Positions 58,241-64,000 of a stretch of 64,000 nucleotides of DNA are shown here, one piece after another. The stretch spans positions 12,604,001 through 12,668,000 of the forward strand of contig BSBN01001807.1 in assembly GCA_027924645.1 (NCBI GenBank), written 5' to 3'. The notes under the pieces are model-generated. The model worked only from the letters and a program-made list of their open reading frames with translations, made no database searches and was not told where the DNA came from. The position numbers and the translations under genes are program-made. Each line of letters opens with the position of its first letter. Positions within the stretch are counted from its first letter, which is position 1. The stretch is from Cunninghamia lanceolata. Taxonomy: Eukaryota; Streptophyta; Pinopsida; Cupressales; Cupressaceae.

Positions 58241-60450
58241 AACTGTAAGCTCTTCCAACAATAATCTGAGCTAGCTCTTTATGATCCTTAGCGAAGCCTC
58301 CTAGTGGCTAGTCATGGGGGTCCTTCCATATAAACACCCCAACTTGACCCAAGAAGTGAGCTGATTTGAAGTCCTCAACTCGACTCCAACCATCATCAAG
58401 GAAACTAGAACATAGGGAGTGCAAGTGCGGATACATGGACATGATGGGAGGATAGTTGTCCCAAAAATCAAACTAGAAAAGCACCTCTAAACCTCTATTA
58501 CAAATCTAAAACAACCTCTACTTAATTAGATTGGCACCCTTTTTAAGAGTGTCCTAGATCATAGAACCCTTACCATCAATGCAGAATCTTGGAACATCTC
58601 CACTTTCCACTCCTCTCAGGTACTTTGAGGTGAGGAAATTGGCCCAATCTTGATCCTAGTTAGCACACCATCTCCAATAGAGCTTATCCACTAGAGCCTG
58701 GCCATTGAGACTAGCTTGCCAGAGGCAAAGCCCACCCTCTTGAATCAGTCTACAAATAGGCTCCCACTTAATGAGACTCCACTTTGTTGATTCTAGATTA
58801 CCAGCCCATAAGAATTGTCTAGAGAGAGCATCAGGTTCCTTAATAAAGCTAGAAGGGGCATTCTGAACAAAGCACCTATAGATGGGAAGAGCTTGGACCA
58901 TAGAATTCAATAACACCACTCTCCCAGTAGAAGAAATCCACCTAAAATTCCAATGACTAACTCATCTTTGAAACTTATCCAGCACATTTTGCTATGTCCC
59001 TCTGGGTAGAGGACCATCAGAAAGGAGAATGCCAAGGTAAACAAATAGAAGAGATCCAACCTAAAATTTGAGGATCTGAGCAATCTTAAGCTAAATAAGC
59101 TGAGGGGTATTGAAGAAGAAAATGGAGGAATTTCCTTAATTTATCCTTTGCCCCAATGTAGCCAGGTAAATATCCAAAATCTGTCTAAAGTTAACCACTT
59201 CCCTGACTTTGGCTAAGCCCATCAAGGTAGTGTAATCAACAAACTATAAATGGGAGTGAGGAGGAATACAATTACCCCAACTCCATCCTTGGATAAATCC
59301 TTTCTGCACATGAGAATTGATAGCTCTTCCCAATCCTTCCACCATCAAAATAAATAAATAGGGGGAAAAAGGGTCACCTTGTTGAAGACCCATAGAAGCA
59401 CCAAACAAAGCTAAAGGCTCACTATTGACAAGCACCAAGAATGAAGTCGAAGTAACACAGCTCATGACCCAATTAACCTAGTCAACTCCAAACCCAAAAG
59501 CTAACAAGAATTTATGAAGAAAAGCCCATTTGACACAGTCATAAGCTTTGCCATATCCAATTTTATGAACATTTCCTTCTCCTTAGAAGAAGCCATGGAA
59601 TGAAGGGCCTCAACTGCAATTACAACCCCATCCAAAATTTTCCTACCAGCAACAAAACCACCTTGCTATTCAGAAATTAAACCATTAAGCTATGGATTAA
59701 GCCTCTCTGTGATCAACTTAGTGTTGATATTATAAACCACATTGTAAAGAGCTATGGGTCTAAAAAGATCCAGTAAATTAGCCCCCTCTTGTTTGGGGAT
59801 AAGAGCAAGGAACATATCATTCATGGCTCTCAACATCTACTTGCTCCTATGTGACTCCTAAACCAGCTCTAATAGATCAGACTTGATTATCTCCCAAAAT
59901 TCCTGAAAGAATTCAAGTAGGAATCCATCTGGCCTAGAGGCTTTCCTTTTCTTTGATCTAAAACACAATCTCCCCCAATTCCACAAGGGAGATGGGCCTA
60001 ATAAGCGATTAGTTCATCTCATTAGAAACCAAAGAGGGAATACAATCTAGAATGAGATTTTCTTCATCCACTTCTATTGGAGAATCCTTCGTGAATAAGG
60101 AAGAATAGAACTAGGTAACCCCCATTGAAATCTCCTGGAGAGAATTTAGACACATTCCCTAGGAAGACATAAGAGAAGTGATCATGTTCCCATGCCTTCT
60201 ATCCTTGATAGAGTTGTGGAAGAATGATGTATTTCTATCTCCTTCTTGAAGCCAATCAATACGAGCCTTTTGCTTCCAAAAGATCTCCTCACGCAACTCC
60301 CATTTCCCAACTTATTTAATACCAAAAGACTCCTCCCTAAGGTTCCTCTTAGTGAGGCCGTGGTCCCTAATCTGATGGGTGATAGTATCTAGGTGAGCTT
60401 GGGAAGCCTTCTTAGCCATAAAGATATTGCCAAAACATTGCCTATTCCAC
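58240..60450 (-). pseudogene. LINE ORF2 reverse transcriptase
   Basis: Motifs found in order on the minus strand are KAYDCVKWAFL (about 59550), GLQQGDPFSPYLFILMVEGL (about 59390-59330), FVDYTTLMGLA (59243-59211) and the C-terminal block LLNSMVQALPIYRCF...KWSLIKWEPICRLIQEGGLCLWQASLN (58919-58656). The catalytic pair FVDD reads FVDY, with the Tyr codon at 59232-59234, so one metal-binding Asp is lost. A TAG lies just before it in place of CAG. Confidence 0.9.
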
Positions 60451-60599
60451 TTCTTCAGCTGAAAGTTCATAAACTATAATCTCTTGGCAAAAGAATACAT
60501 TGTTGTACCATAGGTAGGCTTACCTTTGCTCCACCATCCTACCATAAGATCTTGTAGGGAGGAATCCTAAAGCCATATAAGCTGGAACTTAAAGGAAGG

Positions 60600-61341
60600 G
60601 TTCTTTGTGAAGCCATACAAGGTAGTGGAAAATTTGAGAGGCCAATGGTCTAACCCCTGCCAATCCAAGATCCCTGAACTAGTTACCCATTTATCTCCAA
60701 CCCAAAAGCTAGAGACTAGAAACCTGTCTAACCATTCAAAAATAGAATCCTCACCACATCACTTGTTACTTCAAGTATAAAATCTATTATTAGGCTTGAT
60801 GTCCACCAAATTCATGAGAAAAATATTATCCCTGAGAAGAATGGAAGAAGGCTTAAGTTTTGCCACACCCCCACCTTTCCCCTAGGTTGGTAATAACATT
60901 AAAGTCTCCAGCTAAGATCCAGGGATAAAAAGGAGCTAAGGACCCAACATATCAAATATGTGACCAAAGTAGAGATTTGCCTACTAAATCAACTATAGTG
61001 TAGACATTGGTAAAGAGGATAACTTCTCTAGACTCCAAACTAGAAGTTATCACTAAAATAGAAAATCTACCAGAGAACCACCATAGAGGGGAAACCATAC
61101 GTGGGTCCCATAAATAAGAAACACTGCTTGCATTGCCCCGAGCTCCTATGCATTGGCATTGATCTCTCCCCCAAAGTTTAGGAAATATGCTAGTCATGCC
61201 TTCCATTGAAAACTTAAATTCCTGAATGAAAACCATATCCGATAGGTGAACCTGAATCAAATCTTGAACAACTTTCTGCCTAGGGATGTTATTCAAACCC
61301 CTTGTATTCCAAGATAGCATGATCATTATAAGAAGAGGCAA
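60600..61341 (-). pseudogene. LINE ORF2 endonuclease
   Basis: The start is near 61341 with MLSWNTRGLN, then LSDMVFIQEFKFS (the Glu of QE-K). PWILAGDFN follows with GDFN at 60898-60909, and then DHWPLKFS near 60640, the SDH-type motif with Ser changed to Leu. This is the APE-type endonuclease that nicks target DNA for target-primed reverse transcription. It reads through a few stops. Confidence 0.88.
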
Positions 61342-61439
61342 AGTGTGTATCCAATGTCTTCACTACACCAAATTCAACCAAAGACTCTCCCATTATCTTC
61401 TTCTCCTAATCATTTTTCCTTCCTACCTTGGACAATTCA

Positions 61440-62807
61440 TCTGACCCTCCTTTCTTTAGGCTCTTCTGTTGAAGTCCCAAGCTAGGAGGAACTTTCCTTT
61501 TACCATCCTCCTTTTTCCCAGTGTTAGTTATCAGAGCCATTAACCCCTCAATCTTCAGAATCCCCAGTTATGTGTCGTACAAAGGGTTGGTAGTCATTTC
61601 CACATCTTGAACCCCTGTCGAATCCAAATCTTTGGCATCGACCTCAACTGGATTAGAAGGGGGAACCACTTGTTCCTCTGAAACCTCATACGTTACCTGT
61701 ACTGAATTAGGAGCCAGGGGATGCTAACTATCAGAATCCATGCCTTGCATATCTTGACCCCTCAAAAAGTGATCATGCTTCATAGCACCCAAATCCTCAA
61801 AATTATCAAGAACATCAAATCTGTTGTGAAAAGCCCCCTGGAATTTCCTCTATTCTGACAAGGAGGCGTGTTCACCTTAAAACAAATTTTCACCAAAATA
61901 AACCCCTTTGAATTTGGCCCCACCTTATGATCTGGGGCCTTGCCTTTTGCTTTTGGGTTGGCTGCATGCATCTCAACTAGAGTCTACATGAGTTTAGCCT
62001 TTAATTTTGGACAGTTTCTTTGCAAGTGTCCATACTCATGACATGTATAACAATGGAAAGGTAATGCTTCATAATCAACCTATTGAATCCAACTCATACT
62101 ACCCAATCTAATCTCTAGATATTTAGGCAATGGATTAATTAAATTAATTTCCACACAAAGATGAGCAAAATAGGCTACCTTACGATTGAGGGTTTGACGT
62201 GATGGACCCAAGGGTTTCCCCAAGATAGCAGCAATGGAATGCAAGATGTCCTACCATTAAAACTCCATTGGGAGCTAAGGAAGATGAACCCAGACAAGAA
62301 TCTTCATTGGGAGCTCTCTATGGGGTCAAACCCTAAGTGCCATGGCTTAATAAAAAGCCTCGCTTGGTTATGGAAATATGGGCCCCCTTCAAAAACCATA
62401 TTCCGGTCTATAAGCTGGGAGAACATTATAAAGAAGAAGCCGTTCATGCCCAGGATGATTTCCATACCCCCCTCTAGATTCCAGTTATTTCAGGTCCAAG
62501 CCTCTAAGAAAGGTAGCAAGATATAGACCCCCATGAATTTGCAAATTAATGCATGCTCTGCCAAATATAGAACATCATCAGAAACAACATCCATATTGAT
62601 TTCCACCATTGAGTGATCCTTACTTTTTTCCAAACAACCATTGGGTTTTGATTGAATCCCCTGAGCATTAGTATTCTTTGATTCCTCTGTAGCATGCAAG
62701 AGGAATTGTATCACATTTGCATGTCCAAATGAAGAAGCTTCACCTCCCAACATCAATTCCTCAAAGGAGAAAGGAGGGGGTTCTCCTAAACCCCCAGAGG
62801 CTGCCAT
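61440..62807 (-). pseudogene. LINE ORF1 with DUF4283-like region and zinc knuckle
   Basis: The start is ATG at 62807 (MAASGGLGEPPPFSFEEL). A DUF4283-like region continues in other frames: LEGGMEIILGMNGFFF, FEGGPYFHNQARLFI. An intact zinc knuckle, CYTCHEYGHLQRNCPKLK, lies at about 62052-61999. The C-terminal part to about 61440 is charged and low-complexity. It would bind LINE RNA. Stops and frameshifts break it after about 106 codons. Confidence 0.82.
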
Positions 62808-63019
62808 GTAGCAATAGAAGACATATCGCCAAAGATCCTCACATAGAAAACCTACAACAAAAGGAAAAATAAAGGAAAATGCAAGGCCAATGCCCTGGGC
62901 TTATGAAAGCCCGCCCCTAAGATGAGAAGCCTATGAGGGTCACCTCAACAGGTGCTTGACCACCTATGCCACAAACCCTCATGCCACTGTACCTGGTCGT
63001 CCACGATCCTATCCTGCCA
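62808..63019 (-). other. LINE 5' untranslated region
   Basis: It lies between the right TSD and the ORF1 start. The minus strand has a GC-rich ggcgggctttcataagcccag hairpin near 62890-62915. It would hold the internal promoter. Confidence 0.6.
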
Positions 63020-63523
63020 ACTAATTGACATCAATATCAAAGATATTGATTGCTTAGAAAATCATTGGAATCAAACAGTACATGGATAAAGATATAGAGT
63101 ATGACTTTGCTTTCCAATGATAAACACTGATCCTCATATTACCCAATTTCCTAATCATATATACATCAAAATGTTATACTAACCATGTTGTTTAAATTAT
63201 TCTTTGCTATTTAATACTTTAATTTTGAATGCCTAAGCTTAATAGATAATGTATAAATGAGAATAGGGTCAGTACTCTATTTTTCTTTGAGTCCTATAGC
63301 GAGAGTTGATCTGACATTTAGACACTTTGATTATTCACAGGTCCTTATTCTATATTAGGTGTCTACTAGAGGGGAACCCACCTAGGCTTTGTAGATCCTG
63401 AAGAGTAGAGGAGATTGTCATGTTGACATCATCTCCTATTCATTGGTCTATTTGTTGTTGATTTGTCCTTAACCTGAGAGTTATCACAAAGAGGTCAATA
63501 GGGTGCATTTTAGAGCACCAAAA

Positions 63524-64000
63524 GATACCTTAAACAATTTGAATATTTGAAGGTAGATTTATCTTTTGGTAAATATGTTGAGCTAACAAAGAAATATAAT
63601 CATAAATGGAAAATACTTAAGAGCCAAGAGGTAGAGGAGATGGTCAAAATTTGTATGGAATACCAAGACAAATCAAAATCTTTCAAAGCTACATTACCTT
63701 TTAAAATGTACTTAAGATTTGAAAGAGAGGTATATAACTACATAAGAAGTTTGAGAAAAAAGAAGAAAATTTAGATGAAGAGCTAGAAAGGAAGCTAGAG
63801 GAGCTAGAAATTGTGAACGGACAAACTATTGAGAAGACCACAAAGGAAACCACATTGGGTGTTGAAGATTTAATAATGGAAGAAGTAGAACATGTAATAA
63901 AGAAAGAAGAGAAATCAAAATTAGAACAACCCATTGAACAAGAACATAAGGATTCTGCTCTACAGGTTGAAGGTAAAAATTATTTGGTAATAGAAGATGT
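63524..64000 (+). pseudogene. G3 first reading frame, 3' part (continues past window)
   Basis: After the duplicated GATAC the frame goes on as LKQFEYLKVDLSFGKYVELT, WKILKSQEVEEMVKIC and FKMYLRFEREVYNYIRSL. A frameshift near 63765 follows, and then ENLDEELERKLEELEIVNGQ with a long Glu/Lys-rich tail to the window end. The protein is charged and probably coiled-coil. Its family is not recognised. The join with 36448 shows H interrupted it. Confidence 0.6.

Larger units (their letters stand above)
56874..63019 (-). mobile_element. Full-length plant L1-type LINE
   Basis: The element is minus-oriented. It has an 18-bp TSD, a short poly(A) tail (Ts at 56874-56880 on plus) and a 5' end at 63019 reading ggcaggataggatcgtgg. 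It contains an ORF1 with zinc knuckle, and an ORF2 with endonuclease, reverse transcriptase, a zf-RVT region and RNase H. Length is 6,146 bp, near full size for plant L1. The copy is dead through stops and a changed RT active site. Confidence 0.95.
36449..63523 (+). mobile_element. Ty3/gypsy element H (Tat-like), nested host
   Basis: GATAC flanks it at 36444-36448 and 63524-63528. The LTRs are 36449-40948 (with solo LTR S4 inside) and 54415-63523 (with a LINE inside). Each is about 2.95 kb when the insertions are removed. The internal region has gag, protease (split by N), second RNase H, reverse transcriptase, RNase H and integrase. The pol is clearly related to that of T. All genes are broken by stops and frameshifts. 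Confidence 0.93.
54415..63523 (+). repeat. 3' LTR of H, split by a LINE
   Basis: It starts TGTTAGGACC and ends gagcaccaaaa, followed by GATAC. Minus the LINE and one TSD it is about 2.95 kb and aligns with 36449-40948. The part after the LINE starts at 63038. Confidence 0.92.
34821..64000 (+). mobile_element. LTR element G3, nested host of H, runs off the window
   Basis: It starts with an LTR (34821-36131), a primer site and a reading frame that is split by H at 36448 and resumes after the duplicated GATAC at 63524-63528. The frame reads through the join (LLDGY continues as LKQFEYLK). The 3' end is outside the window. Its left end abuts gypsy T three bases after T's LTR. CAAGA at 34816-34820 is the predicted TSD, with the partner copy out of view. 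Confidence 0.8.

Noticed and set aside
62239..62526. Plus-strand 95-codon open stretch in the LINE
   Set aside because: Antisense of ORF1, whose minus-strand motifs are clear.

Overview
The window reads as intergenic DNA of a large, repeat-rich plant genome. Every coding trace I can identify belongs to a retrotransposon: Ty1/copia, Ty3/gypsy of a Tat-like and a chromovirus-like type, and a plant L1-type LINE. I see no host gene, no rRNA or tRNA gene and no bacterial feature. Low GC, long LTRs and old, heavily decayed nested insertions suit a gymnosperm, but that is inference and the species is not determined.

The main result is a resolved nest of insertions, most proven by target-site duplications (TSDs) visible in the sequence. 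A minus-strand copia gag remnant (1560-1865) is the oldest layer on the left. A minus-strand Tat-like gypsy, here called T (1866-34817), was inserted next to it. T's left LTR was hit by copia C2 (2129-14043, TSD AAACA). C2's own 5' LTR was hit by copia C1 (2405-9573, TSD ATCCT). T's gag took a solo LTR, S3 (23721-24838, TSD GTTTG). T's right LTR took a chromovirus-like gypsy, G2 (27035-33330, TSD GTTTG). A further LTR element, G3, starts at 34821 at the outer edge of T and runs off the window. G3's first coding region was split by a second Tat-like gypsy, H (36449-63523, TSD GATAC).

H is itself interrupted three times. Its 5' LTR holds solo LTR S4 (37068-38607, TSD GTGAG). Its protease gene holds N (43980-50501, TSD ACATC). 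Its 3' LTR holds a LINE (56874-63019, 18-bp TSD). N contains a further solo LTR, S5 (45806-46324, TSD ACAAT). The nest is therefore at least six layers deep.

The most unusual object is N. It is a 6.5-kb unit with TG...CA ends and a 5-bp TSD, as an LTR integrase would leave, but it has no recognisable gag or pol and no pair of LTRs that I can find. It holds an array of about nine hairpin-forming repeats, then a decayed open reading frame of about 1,150 codons of unknown function, then degenerate 60-bp repeats and a TATA-like box near its right end. The simplest reading is a giant solo LTR that carries its own gene.

Other points of interest: H carries a patch of foreign chromovirus-type integrase inside its own integrase. 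T and H both place a second RNase H domain upstream of reverse transcriptase. C2 lacks integrase and RT but keeps an unbroken acidic reading frame after its protease. Premature stops throughout are mostly TAG where CAG (Gln) is expected, as 5-methylcytosine decay at CHG sites would produce.
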